Source: Acidianus brierleyi
GTDB taxonomy: Archaea; Thermoproteota; Thermoprotei_A; Sulfolobales; Sulfolobaceae
Length of the DNA: 64,000 nt
NCBI RefSeq assembly: GCF_003201835.2
Contig: NZ_CP029289.2
Location: forward strand, 2,116,501 to 2,180,500
Direction: 5' to 3'
The notes below the pieces were generated by a model. The model searched no databases, was not told the origin of the DNA, and saw nothing but the letters and a program-made list of their open reading frames with translations. This document shows, one piece after another, positions 9,161-17,760 of this stretch. The translations under genes were made by a program, and so were the position numbers. The number at the start of each line of letters is the position of its first letter. Position 1 is the stretch's first letter.

Positions 9161-9280
9161 TCACGGTTTAACAAAGTTTAATGATTTACACTTTGAAATA
9201 CATTCATCTATATTTATATATCTCCATTGTGAAGACGGCTTAAAACATTCTGCTACACAAGGGTCTGAAATTTCTGACAT
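9161..9280 (-). CDS. Twin-CX3C microprotein (39 aa)
   Basis: A short reading frame with its own Shine-Dalgarno site (AGGTGAT about five bases before the ATG at 9280) encodes 39 residues with four cysteines in a twin-CX3C arrangement: C8-x3-C12 and C27-x3-C31. The cysteine pairs frame a loop with one Trp and two Tyr/Arg-rich turns (WRYINI). This pattern suggests a helical hairpin held by two disulfides or by one metal ion. The stop lies six bases before the start of the CBS-domain gene, implying co-transcription and perhaps a partnership. No family is recognised; the existence of the gene rests on the start signal, the cysteine pattern and the spacing. Confidence 0.68.
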   Translation of the reverse strand: MSEISDPCVAECFKPSSQWRYINIDECISKCKSLNFVKP

Positions 9281-9363
9281 TCTATCACCTAAGATAATTT
9301 AGAGATTATTGAAGAAAAAAATCTTTACGTTTAATTTTTAATTAAAATATAGGTGTAACTCTG

Positions 9364-9810
9364 TTGAAAGAAAAAGTAGGTGTTCTTGAATTGGAAGTTA
9401 AAGCAGTGATGGAACTGGAAGGCAATGAATATAAAGTTGTAGACGTACCTAGTGCCGATGAATATAAAGGATTCCCTCCATCGTGGGAATTTGTTAAGTC
9501 TAATATGCTTAGCTGGAGACCTTATTTTAAAGGAAAGATGATAGAAATAAATAATCAATTAATTCCAGCAGTAGGTAATTATCTTCTGAACATGGATGAG
9601 GAAATGTATAATTTTGTTTTAGGTATATATAATACTTTTAAAGTAAATAAACCATCAATAGAGACTAATATAAGCGTTGTAATAACAGATCAGATTAATG
9701 AAATTGAAAGAAAATTAGGTAGAAGTCTTAATGAGGAGGAGAAAACTAGATATTATATAAGATACGCAATAGAAGCCGCTATATTAAAGGACGTAGGTCT
9801 ATTAAATTAG
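9364..9810 (+). CDS. Conserved hypothetical protein (148 aa)
   Basis: I do not recognise this protein. It starts with TTG at 9364. It is soluble and acidic, with a mixed N-terminal half containing PSADEYKGFPPSWEFVK and a helical C-terminal half (NEIERKLGRSLNEEEKTRYYIRYAIEAAI is split by one turn). No cysteine or metal motif is visible. It is followed after 11 bases by an OsmC-family gene and then by redox and CBS genes on the same strand, so it may belong to a thiol-redox or stress-related unit. Its role is unknown. Confidence 0.72.
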   Translation: MKEKVGVLELEVKAVMELEGNEYKVVDVPSADEYKGFPPSWEFVKSNMLSWRPYFKGKMIEINNQLIPAVGNYLLNMDEEMYNFVLGIYNTFKVNKPSIETNISVVITDQINEIERKLGRSLNEEEKTRYYIRYAIEAAILKDVGLLN

Positions 9811-9821
9811 GTGAATTAGTA

Positions 9822-10229
9822 ATGATGACCTTCACAGTAGAAGGAAAATTAGATGGAGATGTAGTAAAAAGTTGTGTTAATGGTACTGAAGTTACAATAG
9901 GTCTTTTTGGATCGGATTATCCTACGCCAGAAGAGATGCTGTTAGCTTCTGCTTTATCATGTATGCTTCTTACGATATATTATGTAGCTAAAGAAAAGAA
10001 TGTAGAAATAGAAGAAGCTAATGGCTATATAGAGGGTACTATGGATCCTAGAGGATTCCAAGGAGATCCTACTGTTCCGCCTGGTTTACTTGAAGTTAAT
10101 TACGATATTACTGTAAAAAGTAAAGATCCTAAAATAAATGAAGTAATAGAATTAGCTAATAAACGGTGTCCTTTAAAAGATACTTTAACACGGTCTATTA
10201 AGATTAATATAAAATGGAATATAAGCTAA
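9822..10229 (+). CDS. OsmC/Ohr-family protein
   Basis: This 135-residue protein belongs to the OsmC/Ohr family of thiol-dependent peroxidases and related proteins. The two conserved cysteines are present: C47 in LASALSCMLLT and C116 in LANKRCPLKDTL, the pair that reduces organic hydroperoxides in characterised members. The PEEMLLASALSC segment is the family's signature helix. An AGGTGA site lies about ten bases upstream, and ATG at 9822 or 9825 may be used. In the same stretch come a DsbA-like dithiol oxidoreductase and a coiled-coil protein, giving a likely redox context. Physiological substrate unknown. Confidence 0.88.
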   Translation: MMTFTVEGKLDGDVVKSCVNGTEVTIGLFGSDYPTPEEMLLASALSCMLLTIYYVAKEKNVEIEEANGYIEGTMDPRGFQGDPTVPPGLLEVNYDITVKSKDPKINEVIELANKRCPLKDTLTRSIKINIKWNIS

Positions 10230-10269
10230 CTTTATAAATTAAATTATTAAAAAATTTTGATGATAAACA

Positions 10270-10596
10270 ATGTCTGAGGAACTAATGAAACCAGGAGAAA
10301 GACAGCTTACTGAGATAAGAAGCTATCTTTTTGATTTACTGGATAAAGTTAATTCTCTAGCTGAGGAAAATAGAGTTTTATTATCTAATAAAGGTTTAGA
10401 AAGTAAACTTAGCATAGCGTTGGAGCTTATTACAATGCATAGATATGATTTAGATATAGTGATGAAGAATTATTGGAATTCGTTTAAAGAGATAATAAGT
10501 GAACTAAGTAATATAACAGAATTAAAGGATAAACTTAATGACATTTTGGAAGATGTGAATCAGATAGAAGAGTTAAGAAAAGAAGCAGGATTTTAG
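10270..10596 (+). CDS. Helical coiled-coil protein (108 aa)
   Basis: A 108-residue protein that is almost entirely charged helix with heptad-like leucine and isoleucine spacing (SYLFDLLDKVNSLAEENRVL near 18-37 and NITELKDKLNDILEDVNQIE near 80-99). It contains no cysteine and no membrane segment. It is probably a small oligomeric cytoplasmic protein. No family is recognised. It precedes the DsbA-like gene by 42 bases counted to that gene's preferred start, on the same strand, so co-transcription is plausible. Confidence 0.72.
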   Translation: MSEELMKPGERQLTEIRSYLFDLLDKVNSLAEENRVLLSNKGLESKLSIALELITMHRYDLDIVMKNYWNSFKEIISELSNITELKDKLNDILEDVNQIEELRKEAGF

Positions 10597-10638
10597 TAAG
10601 TGTTATATTTTACAAATCTTTTTGTCATTAGAAGTAAC

Positions 10639-11304
10639 ATGATAGAAATAAAGTTCTTTCATGACGTGCTTTGTCCTTTTTGCTTCCTGACATCAATGAG
10701 ATTAAAAAATATTGTAAAAGATTATCAAGATCTCAAGATAAAGCACAAAGCGTTTATGATGATATCTTCTCTAGAGGATTTGAAAGCTATAGCTCCAACA
10801 GAGGCTGATGCTAGAGAAGTTTTTAAAAACGAATTTAATATATTAACCAGATACCTAAAAGATTACGATCCCGATAAACCTATATCTAAAGGAAAGATAG
10901 GTTATGTTTGGTCTCTTCCTCCTTTAATGGCATGTAAGGCAGCGGAGTTTCAAAAAGGTGATGAAGGACATTGGGATTATTTTAGTAAAGCTCAAGAAAA
11001 ATTCTTTATAGAAGGAGAAGATGTAACAAACGATGATGTGTTAATTAGTATAGCTAAGGAAGTTAATCTTGATGTAGAGAAATTTATTCAAGATTTTAAA
11101 TCAAAGAAAGCCAAATTAGCTGTAATACAAGACGAAGAAGAAGCAAAGGCCATGGGTATAAGAGGAGTTCCGGCTCTTCTCATTAATGATAAATGGCTTA
11201 TAAGAGGTTTGCAATCTGAGGAATATTTAAGAAAAGTTATCGAAGACTTAGAAAAAAATGGAGAACCTAAAAACGTTGAACTAAAAGCTTATTGGGAACA
11301 ATGA
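10639..11304 (+). CDS. DsbA/FrnE-like thioredoxin-fold oxidoreductase
   Basis: This 221-residue protein is a DsbA-family dithiol oxidoreductase of the FrnE type. The active-site CPFC is at C12-C15 (FHDVLCPFCFLTS), and the cis-proline loop occurs in MGIRGVPALLIND near residue 178. Between them lies the helical insertion typical of FrnE/2-hydroxychromene-isomerase-like members. There is no signal peptide, so it should act in the cytoplasm on disulfides. The ATG at 10639 is preferred over an in-frame GTG at 10600 because it brings the first beta-strand of the fold (MIEIKFFHDV) to the N-terminus. A CBS-domain gene follows after 15 bases. Confidence 0.86.
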   Translation: MIEIKFFHDVLCPFCFLTSMRLKNIVKDYQDLKIKHKAFMMISSLEDLKAIAPTEADAREVFKNEFNILTRYLKDYDPDKPISKGKIGYVWSLPPLMACKAAEFQKGDEGHWDYFSKAQEKFFIEGEDVTNDDVLISIAKEVNLDVEKFIQDFKSKKAKLAVIQDEEEAKAMGIRGVPALLINDKWLIRGLQSEEYLRKVIEDLEKNGEPKNVELKAYWEQ

Positions 11305-11319
11305 AGAGAATATACCACC

Positions 11320-11703
11320 ATGGTATCTGTAAAAGAATATATGACTACTCCTGTATTTCAAGTAGAAAGTAATACATCACTCCAAGAAGTATGCAAACTA
11401 ATGATGGAAAGAGGCGTAGGGTCAGTAATAGTAACTGAAAATGGAGAACCGAAGGGAATATTCACAGATAGGGATGCTGTAAAAGCTCTTGCGCAAGGAT
11501 TTTCTCCGTCAGACGACGTAAAACTAGCTTCTACATGGGGAGATCTAGAAATCGTAGATCTTAACACTGACGTTATGGTAGCTATTCAAACTATGACAAA
11601 AAGAAAAATAAGACATCTACCAGTTAAAGATTCTGAAGGGAAGATAATAGGAATGTTTTCAATAATGGATGCATCAAAAGCAGTACAAGATCTGAATAGA
11701 TAA
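11320..11703 (+). CDS. CBS-pair (Bateman) protein
   Basis: A 127-residue stand-alone protein made of two CBS motifs: the first at about residues 3-58 (VKEYMTTPVFQVESNTSLQ ... GIFTDRDAVKAL) and the second at about 70-125 (IQTMTKRKIRHLPVKDSEG). Such pairs bind AMP, ATP or SAM-like ligands and regulate partners. No catalytic domain is attached. It is the last gene of the OsmC-DsbA stretch, 15 bases after the DsbA-like gene. Its ligand and partner are unknown. Confidence 0.9.
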   Translation: MVSVKEYMTTPVFQVESNTSLQEVCKLMMERGVGSVIVTENGEPKGIFTDRDAVKALAQGFSPSDDVKLASTWGDLEIVDLNTDVMVAIQTMTKRKIRHLPVKDSEGKIIGMFSIMDASKAVQDLNR

Positions 11704-11736
11704 AAATATTTATAATAAGATAGATAATTTTTTACT

Positions 11737-12342
11737 GTGAGATTAACGCTTTTAATGAAGGGCAATGCTTTATCTTCATTGTGGAATGCGGAAAAGATAG
11801 TTTCGATAGATGGAGATTATGAAGAAATAAATACAGGATTAAACAGGAGTTCATTATTAAAATATTCAAATTTTATAATAGGTAACTCTTTTCTATATGG
11901 TGAAAGGAATCTTTTATCGTTAACGGCTGATTACGTAATAGATGGAAACAAAATAATTAGATCAGAGAATCTATTTGAAAACTTTCCAAGTATAAAATTT
12001 AAAGGTAAGACTGTAACTGTAGGTTTTTGCCCTGAGATAGGTGAAATAGCATGTATATCTACCTTGCATCAACATAACTCTTTACAAGCTATATATCCTC
12101 TCCCTTTTAGAGATTCTTCAATAGACGAGATACTATTTTACGAAGTATTAGATTATGATATAATGAGAGAAGCTAATAGAATACTCAAAATAGGCGGTAG
12201 AGTTTACCTTATAATAAGGGATCAGGTCTTTGGAGGAATAGATCCTAGAGATTCTTTGAAATTTTTATTAAAATTTTATATAGAAAGTGCGCAAATAAAA
12301 GATAATTTCTGGATAATAAAAGCCAAAAAGATTAGAAACTAA
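11737..12342 (+). CDS. Degenerate SAM-methyltransferase-like protein
   Basis: The 201-residue protein starts with GTG at 11737. Its second half has the later part of a class I methyltransferase: an LPFRDSSIDEILFYEVL segment (residues about 127-143), where type-11 methyltransferases have LPFxDxSFDxV, followed by MREANRILKIGGRVYLIIRD. The N-terminal half lacks the glycine-rich SAM-binding motif GxGxG, so binding of SAM is doubtful. It may have diverged to a structural or regulatory role, or bind a different ligand. It lies 33 bases after the CBS gene. A TATA-like AAATATTTATAATAAG segment precedes it, so it may be leaderless. Confidence 0.65.
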   Translation: MRLTLLMKGNALSSLWNAEKIVSIDGDYEEINTGLNRSSLLKYSNFIIGNSFLYGERNLLSLTADYVIDGNKIIRSENLFENFPSIKFKGKTVTVGFCPEIGEIACISTLHQHNSLQAIYPLPFRDSSIDEILFYEVLDYDIMREANRILKIGGRVYLIIRDQVFGGIDPRDSLKFLLKFYIESAQIKDNFWIIKAKKIRN

Positions 12343-12425
12343 TTTGGTAAACTCTAAGCAGTTTTTTCAGGAGTTTATGCAAATATATTATTATATTAGA
12401 AGTAAAGAATAAATAAGGTGTGAAA

Positions 12426-13155
<730 letters not shown>

Positions 13156-13175
<20 letters not shown>

Positions 13176-13872
13176 GTTCATAAGGATCCATATTTTTTAT
13201 AAACTCTTCCTCATCTTTGTTTAGTTCTATAACTTGTGGATTTTCTGCCTTAACAGTAAATTCAGTATTATCATGAATTTCTTTCACACTACTAAAAGGA
13301 TAAAGTCCAGTGATCTTCCATAACTTATTATCTCTATCATATTTTAAAACACCTAAATTTGTTACAATAACTACTTTATTATTTGAGAATTTTGCACTTC
13401 CAGTAACAAAATCAACTTTTTTTACTAATGATTTTTTAGAGTGTTTTAAATTCCATAAAATCACTTTTTTTACCAATGGCATTATATACGCTGTAGCTGC
13501 TCCTCCAGGTAATCTAACTTTAGGTTTAAAGTAGTCTCCAATTACTGAAAGATTAACGTTAGTTTCTTCATCTATCTGGACAGGACCTAAGAACATTACG
13601 TCCAGTAACCCCTTTTGTGCTAAATCAAAAGAGTCAACAGTGGTCATTACCGGAGATTCCTCTATAAAGAACGGACTTCCGGTAGATGGGGAGATCTCTA
13701 TTCTTTTTGGATTATCTGCTTCTGCAACTCCTAAAATCCTTATTTTTCTTTTATATAGATCTCGTGCCATAAATGCAGCAATTACTGCAGGAATTGAATT
13801 GAGCCCAACGTAAACCTTTTCTCCATCTTCAAGCTCAAGAGAAATTGCCTTAATAACATAGTCAATTTTCAT
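13156..13872 (-). CDS. CoA-transferase subunit B-like protein
   Basis: The 238-residue protein resembles the beta subunit of class I CoA transferases. It carries the GEKVYVGLNSIPAVIAAFMA N-terminal region, then DVMFLGPVQIDEETNVNLS (near 92-110) and KVRLPGGAATAYIMPLVKK (near 119-137), which in beta subunits form the core and the SxGxxG-like oxyanion region. Two Glu residues in FFIEESPVMT near 70-75 are candidates for, but not proven to be, the catalytic glutamate. Its 3' end overlaps that of the alpha-type gene by 20 bases on the other strand. It should pair with that subunit, although the opposite orientation means separate transcripts. Confidence 0.78.
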
Positions 13873-13912
13873 GATAGTTAAATCCTTAAACTATAAAATA
13901 AATGTTTATAGT

Positions 13913-14227
13913 ATGGTAGTTTATAAATACCAGGATTACTTTATATCTGGAATAAATCATGTAGTTGAAGGATATTTTCAAGATATAGTATTCATTTATA
14001 AAAATGGAAATAACTGGAATGCTGTAAGTGCAGAGAAATTTAGAACTAATGATAAGGTATTAAATGAAATTAAAGATTTAGTAAAATTTGCTACGCATGT
14101 TGATGATCTTAAAAGCGCTATTAATGAATTGAAGAAAAAAGGTATAAATATAGAAGAAATTGATAGATATCCATTTCCAAGAAAGCTTATTGAGGGTAAG
14201 AAGAAGATTCAGGCTGAGTTTGACTGA
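13913..14227 (+). CDS. Hypothetical protein (104 aa)
   Basis: I do not recognise this protein. The ATG at 13913 is preferred to an earlier in-frame ATG at 13871, because an AACTATAAAATAAATG segment about 20-28 bases upstream looks like a TATA box and would give a leaderless mRNA. The earlier start would also overlap the start of the divergent CoA-transferase gene. From 13913 it encodes 104 residues beginning MVVYKYQDYFISGIN, with a mixed N-terminal half and a charged helical second half (DLKSAINELKKKGINIEEID). Its end overlaps the 3' end of the convergent trm10 gene by 19 bases. Confidence 0.65.
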   Translation: MVVYKYQDYFISGINHVVEGYFQDIVFIYKNGNNWNAVSAEKFRTNDKVLNEIKDLVKFATHVDDLKSAINELKKKGINIEEIDRYPFPRKLIEGKKKIQAEFD

Positions 14228-15084
14228 AATACTTTTTTAGCCATTTTAATTACTTTTTCATTAGCTTTAAGCCATCTTGCTCCTTCTTCCAGGTTACTTT
14301 CTCCATCCCTTAGTAGTCTTAAGTATTTATCTGCGTTAGATTGATTTTCTATTATTGAATCCTCTAGGCTTTTTCCTTCTATCACATCTAAAATAATATT
14401 TACAATTTTATTAATTCTGTCAGGAACTCCAACTCTTGAACCTTTTAACTCTATTCTAACTTGTGGATAATTATAATGAAATTTTTCTGATAACTCTGTA
14501 GTAGCGTTCTTCCATCCAGTATTATCAAGAATTCCTCCAATAATGAATGTGTCAGTATTCCTTATAATGCTCTCATCAGCTACTACATCTCCATAGGGAT
14601 TTAGTACAATAGTTTTACCTATTGGAGAAGCCTTATATCTTATCTTATTCTGTATCCCTAATTTTTCATGTAAATTGGGGGGAGGATGTTCTACTGAAAT
14701 ATTATAATCCCATAGATGTTTTCTAATGGTGGATATGGATAGCAATAGTTGTAATATTAATTTCTTCTTTTCCTTTTCTGAGTGTTTATCCCAGAATCCC
14801 ATGTCTATTATAAAAAGTGGAGTTTTAGGAAAATTGTCGAGAATATCTTTCCCATTCTTAGCTAGAGAAAAATTACTTTTTTCCTTTCCTTTTCCTTTCA
14901 GAATCTTTATTCCGCATTCTTCGTCAGCTAAAAATCCGTAAAAATCTCCTTTTACTATTCCTAAATCCTTTAATAAAATGTCTACTGCAATTTTCTGTAA
15001 AAATGGCCTTTTATTTGCATTATAATATATAGAATTTATACCTTGATCCAATAGATTTTTGGCAAGTATTTTTCCTAATATCAT
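14209..15084 (-). CDS. trm10: Archaeal Trm10-type tRNA position-9 N1-methyltransferase
   Basis: This 291-residue protein matches the crenarchaeal Trm10 (SPOUT superfamily) enzyme that methylates N1 of the purine at tRNA position 9; the Sulfolobus acidocaldarius relative makes m1A9. Visible signatures are an N-terminal domain with a GIKILKGKGKE turn, the SPOUT core beginning TPLFIIDMGF near 88, VLNPYGDVVAD (160-170) and FIIGGILDNTG (180-190), which form the knotted SAM site, then RIELKGSRVGVPDRINKIV. A helical C-terminal extension (LEEGARWLKANEKVIKMAKK) is also seen in the archaeal family. Length agrees closely with the roughly 290 residues expected. The VWA gene upstream overlaps its start by four bases (ATGA), so the two are translationally coupled. 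Confidence 0.92.
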   Translation of the reverse strand: MILGKILAKNLLDQGINSIYYNANKRPFLQKIAVDILLKDLGIVKGDFYGFLADEECGIKILKGKGKEKSNFSLAKNGKDILDNFPKTPLFIIDMGFWDKHSEKEKKKLILQLLLSISTIRKHLWDYNISVEHPPPNLHEKLGIQNKIRYKASPIGKTIVLNPYGDVVADESIIRNTDTFIIGGILDNTGWKNATTELSEKFHYNYPQVRIELKGSRVGVPDRINKIVNIILDVIEGKSLEDSIIENQSNADKYLRLLRDGESNLEEGARWLKANEKVIKMAKKVFQSNSA

Positions 15085-16154
15085 TGCCTCATCTTTCTGG
15101 TAGCAGCAGATAAATCAGTTTTTGCGTCTCCTGTCATTTTCTGCGTATATTCTATTAAGTCTTCTTTTCTAGTTTCTTCAGCAACTTGTTTTAGTTCTGT
15201 CATTATTTTAGTAGCTTCCTTACCTTTTTCTAGTGCTTCAGTATAATCTCTTAACAATTTATAATATTTTATTTCTGCATCAACTTCCTTGTTTAAGTTA
15301 GCGTTTACAACGTCTTCATTAGCCCTTTTTAAAACTACAGAATATGAAAGAGACTTATTTTGCGATGTTACTGGATCATCGTAGTTTGCTATTATATTTA
15401 CTGGGTAATCCTTATCTCCTGGTGGGACAGTTAAAATTCCATACACACTGATTAATCTATCTACTATAGGTATTTTAATTGGCATATCATAATTAAGTGG
15501 GGAAAATCCTTGAGGTACACTTATAGAAAGATTAAGTGCATGAACATTATTTGTTGTTTGCTCTTCAAAGAGTGTAGGTAACTGAGAAGGATCGTCTATA
15601 TGATAAAAGATTCCTGAAGTTTTATCTGCTAACAGACTAAGGATAGTTTCGTTATAATCACTTCCTATTCCTATAGATATTATCTCCATATTTTTTGGAA
15701 TATTCAGTTTTTCATAGTCTTTTATATTTCTTTTATCTATGGGTTTTCCATCTGTTAGTAAAATTACTTTTGTCGGTATAGGATTTTGCGAAGCCATAGC
15801 CATTATGAATGTTATTAGTTCGTAAAATCTAGTCGTAGCTCCAGATTCTTTATTGATATTTACTTTTATTCCAGTAGCTCCGCTGTACATTATCTTTGGA
15901 TGATTTGAAAATTCGATAATAGTTACTGTATTTCCTTGCGGTAACGTTTCTAGTAATTTTTCAGCAGATTTTAATGCAATATCCAGGTTTCCATTTTTAA
16001 CCATAGAAGGGCTATTATCAATAGCTATTATAAAATGAGTATTTTTTATCTTTGCCACAGATTCTGGTACAGCATAGATTATAAAGCCTATTTCAGTAGT
16101 TTTCTTATAATTAATAAAAGAATTTGAATACCTTATCTTTAATGAGATTGTCAA
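15081..16154 (-). CDS. Von Willebrand factor A domain protein
   Basis: A 357-residue cytoplasmic protein with a VWA domain. The metal-ion-dependent adhesion site DxSxS is intact (D46-N-S48-P-S50 in FIIAIDNSPSM), followed by GATTRFYELITF and VILLTDGKPIDKRN near 131-144 with the later MIDAS aspartate. The second half has beta-rich segments and a helical Lys/Glu/Thr-rich tail. It is a paralogue of the VWA protein at 17761-18909, with the same domain order. It faces the FHA gene across a 65-base divergent promoter region and overlaps trm10 by four bases. VWA proteins of this type in Sulfolobus bind FHA-domain partners; whether this copy does so is an inference. Confidence 0.9.
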   Translation of the reverse strand: MTISLKIRYSNSFINYKKTTEIGFIIYAVPESVAKIKNTHFIIAIDNSPSMVKNGNLDIALKSAEKLLETLPQGNTVTIIEFSNHPKIMYSGATGIKVNINKESGATTRFYELITFIMAMASQNPIPTKVILLTDGKPIDKRNIKDYEKLNIPKNMEIISIGIGSDYNETILSLLADKTSGIFYHIDDPSQLPTLFEEQTTNNVHALNLSISVPQGFSPLNYDMPIKIPIVDRLISVYGILTVPPGDKDYPVNIIANYDDPVTSQNKSLSYSVVLKRANEDVVNANLNKEVDAEIKYYKLLRDYTEALEKGKEATKIMTELKQVAEETRKEDLIEYTQKMTGDAKTDLSAATRKMRQ

Positions 16155-16219
16155 GTTTTCTATACCATTATACTATAACGTAGAAATCCTTAATAAGCTT
16201 TATATACAATATACAAAAC
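16155..16219. promoter_or_regulatory. Divergent promoter region, VWA / FHA genes
   Basis: Only 65 bases separate the start codons of the minus-strand VWA gene and the plus-strand zinc ribbon-FHA gene, so both promoters must overlap here. On the plus strand a CCTTAATAAGCTTTATATAC stretch lies about 13-32 bases before the ATG at 16220 and would suit a leaderless transcript. On the minus strand the ATACTATAACG / TATACCATTATAC region can serve as TATA element. Shared control of the two signalling genes is therefore likely. The exact elements are inferred from base composition. Confidence 0.5.
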
Positions 16220-16921
16220 ATGACATGGAAATGCCCTATATGTGGATATGAAAATTCTGATGATGCTCTTTTTTGTGTTCAATGTGGCACAAAGAAGCCA
16301 GAAGTTCAATCAACAAATGAAACTCCAGAAGTAAAGCCTGAACAATCATTAGAGCAGCAATCAGCTATAGAGACTCCCCAGAATTCTCCACAAGCTAGCG
16401 AAAATCAACCATCAGAACAGCCTATTGAACAAGCGAATCAATCTGAGATAGCAGCTGTACCTCAAAATTTAGAACAGCCTCCACAAGAATCTCCACAACA
16501 ATCACAATCCCAAACCGAAAATCCTTCTGTTGAAAGCCAGTCATCACAAATACAGGTTGAGAGCAAACCAGTTGAAACTGAAGTACAAACTACTGGGAAG
16601 TATTATATACAGTTCATAGCTACTTCTGCTTCAGCACTAAATAAAATGAAAGTTCCGTTAGATTTCGAAGTATTTGAAAATATATCCGTAGGCAGAAGTC
16701 CTGAAAATGTAATTGTAATACCAGATGCAGAAGTATCTAGAAGACATGCAATAATATCTCTAGAAAGAGGAAACTTATTTATAGAGGACCTTAACAGTAC
16801 CAATGGAACATATGTCTACGATGGTAAAATGTTTCAGCCAATAAAAGGGAAAACAGAAATTCAGCCAAATTCCATAATTAAGCTTGGTAACAATACTATA
16901 ATAAAAATTGTGAGAGAATGA
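16220..16921 (+). CDS. arnA: Zinc ribbon-FHA domain protein, ArnA-like
   Basis: This 233-residue protein joins an N-terminal zinc ribbon (C5-P-I-C8 and C19-V-Q-C22), a long Gln/Pro/Ser/Glu-rich linker (about residues 28-125) and a C-terminal forkhead-associated domain (about 128-233). The FHA phosphothreonine-binding residues are visible: GR at 158-159, SRRH at 173-176 and LNSTNGTY at 191-198. The arrangement is that of ArnA of Sulfolobus acidocaldarius, which with the VWA protein ArnB represses archaellum expression. The phosphatase gene downstream overlaps by four bases (ATGA), and an ArnB-like gene follows. Orthology to ArnA is inferred from domains and context; the gene symbol is therefore provisional. 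Confidence 0.85.
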   Translation: MTWKCPICGYENSDDALFCVQCGTKKPEVQSTNETPEVKPEQSLEQQSAIETPQNSPQASENQPSEQPIEQANQSEIAAVPQNLEQPPQESPQQSQSQTENPSVESQSSQIQVESKPVETEVQTTGKYYIQFIATSASALNKMKVPLDFEVFENISVGRSPENVIVIPDAEVSRRHAIISLERGNLFIEDLNSTNGTYVYDGKMFQPIKGKTEIQPNSIIKLGNNTIIKIVRE

Positions 16922-17751
16922 GTTTGATGGAATATACTAAAATCGAAAATATTTTAGATTTAGTAAAGAAGTCTATTGATAAATTTGATTCAGAAGAATT
17001 ATTATTAAATCTTCCAAGTGTAAAAAAGGCTGTTTTTGTTGGAGATACGCATGGAGCTGATTGTATAACAAAATATGTCTTTGAAAATTATTCAGACGCT
17101 GATCTTTTTGTATTTATTGGTGATTACGTTGATAGGGGACCTAATGGTATAGAAAATTTAGAAATATTATTAAAAAAACATCTTGAGGATCCAAATAAGG
17201 TAATATTATTAAGAGGAAATCATGAAAGCCCGCTAACCAATATGTATTATGGTTTTTTTAATGAGGTAAAGAAAAAACTCGGAAATGAGGAGTATTACTC
17301 ATATTTTGTTGAAATGTTTTCTAGAATGCCTTATGCTGCTCTTTTTAATAACTATTTGATAGTTCATGGAGGAATAGCAAGACACCTAAATAAAGTAGAA
17401 GAAATTAAGGGTCTTCCAAAACCAGATAAGAATCCAGATAATGAGATAGCCTTTGAGATACTTTGGAACGATCCTAGAGAGGAATTAGATGGATTTGTAC
17501 CCAATATAAGAGGGGAAGGAACGTATTTTTATGGCAGGGATGTTACAGAAAAATTTCTTGAGGATAATAGCTTAAATGGGATAATAAGGGCTCATGAGGT
17601 AGCAGATGGATTTAGAGAAGACATTATAAATTCTGAAAAGGGCTTAAAAGTTATAACCGTATTCTCAAGCGCTTATCATGGCATGAGAGCCGGTGCTTTA
17701 GTCTGGAATGAAGAAAAAAAGAGTTTTAACTATGAATATATACCATATTAG
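16918..17751 (+). CDS. PPP-family serine/threonine protein phosphatase
   Basis: The 277-residue protein is a PP1/PP2A-type metallophosphatase that removes phosphate from Ser/Thr. All signature motifs are present: GDTHG (42-46), GDYVDRG (68-74), LLRGNHES (97-104), a later IVHGGIARH near 149-157, and IIRAHEVADGF near 221-231. The length fits archaeal PPP enzymes of about 260-300 residues. The ATG overlaps the stop of the FHA gene (ATGA), so translation is coupled. The ArnB-like VWA gene starts nine bases downstream. The phosphatase is thus placed between the phosphopeptide-reading and VWA partners and probably resets the same switch. Confidence 0.93.
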   Translation: MSLMEYTKIENILDLVKKSIDKFDSEELLLNLPSVKKAVFVGDTHGADCITKYVFENYSDADLFVFIGDYVDRGPNGIENLEILLKKHLEDPNKVILLRGNHESPLTNMYYGFFNEVKKKLGNEEYYSYFVEMFSRMPYAALFNNYLIVHGGIARHLNKVEEIKGLPKPDKNPDNEIAFEILWNDPREELDGFVPNIRGEGTYFYGRDVTEKFLEDNSLNGIIRAHEVADGFREDIINSEKGLKVITVFSSAYHGMRAGALVWNEEKKSFNYEYIPY

Positions 17752-17760
17752 GTGATAAAA

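Noticed and set aside
8712..9302. 196-codon plus-strand frame opposite the four-CBS gene
   Set aside because: CBS motifs are clear on the minus strand; this frame is a low-complexity shadow.
10257..10277. C/D-box-like TGATGA ... CTGA upstream of the coiled-coil gene
   Set aside because: Only one C and one D-like box are present, and they overlap the start codon region; there is no second pair as needed for an archaeal C/D guide RNA.
13871..13912. Earlier start for the hypothetical gene at 13913
   Set aside because: It would overlap the divergent CoA-transferase start and run through the likely TATA box, so the ATG at 13913 is preferred.
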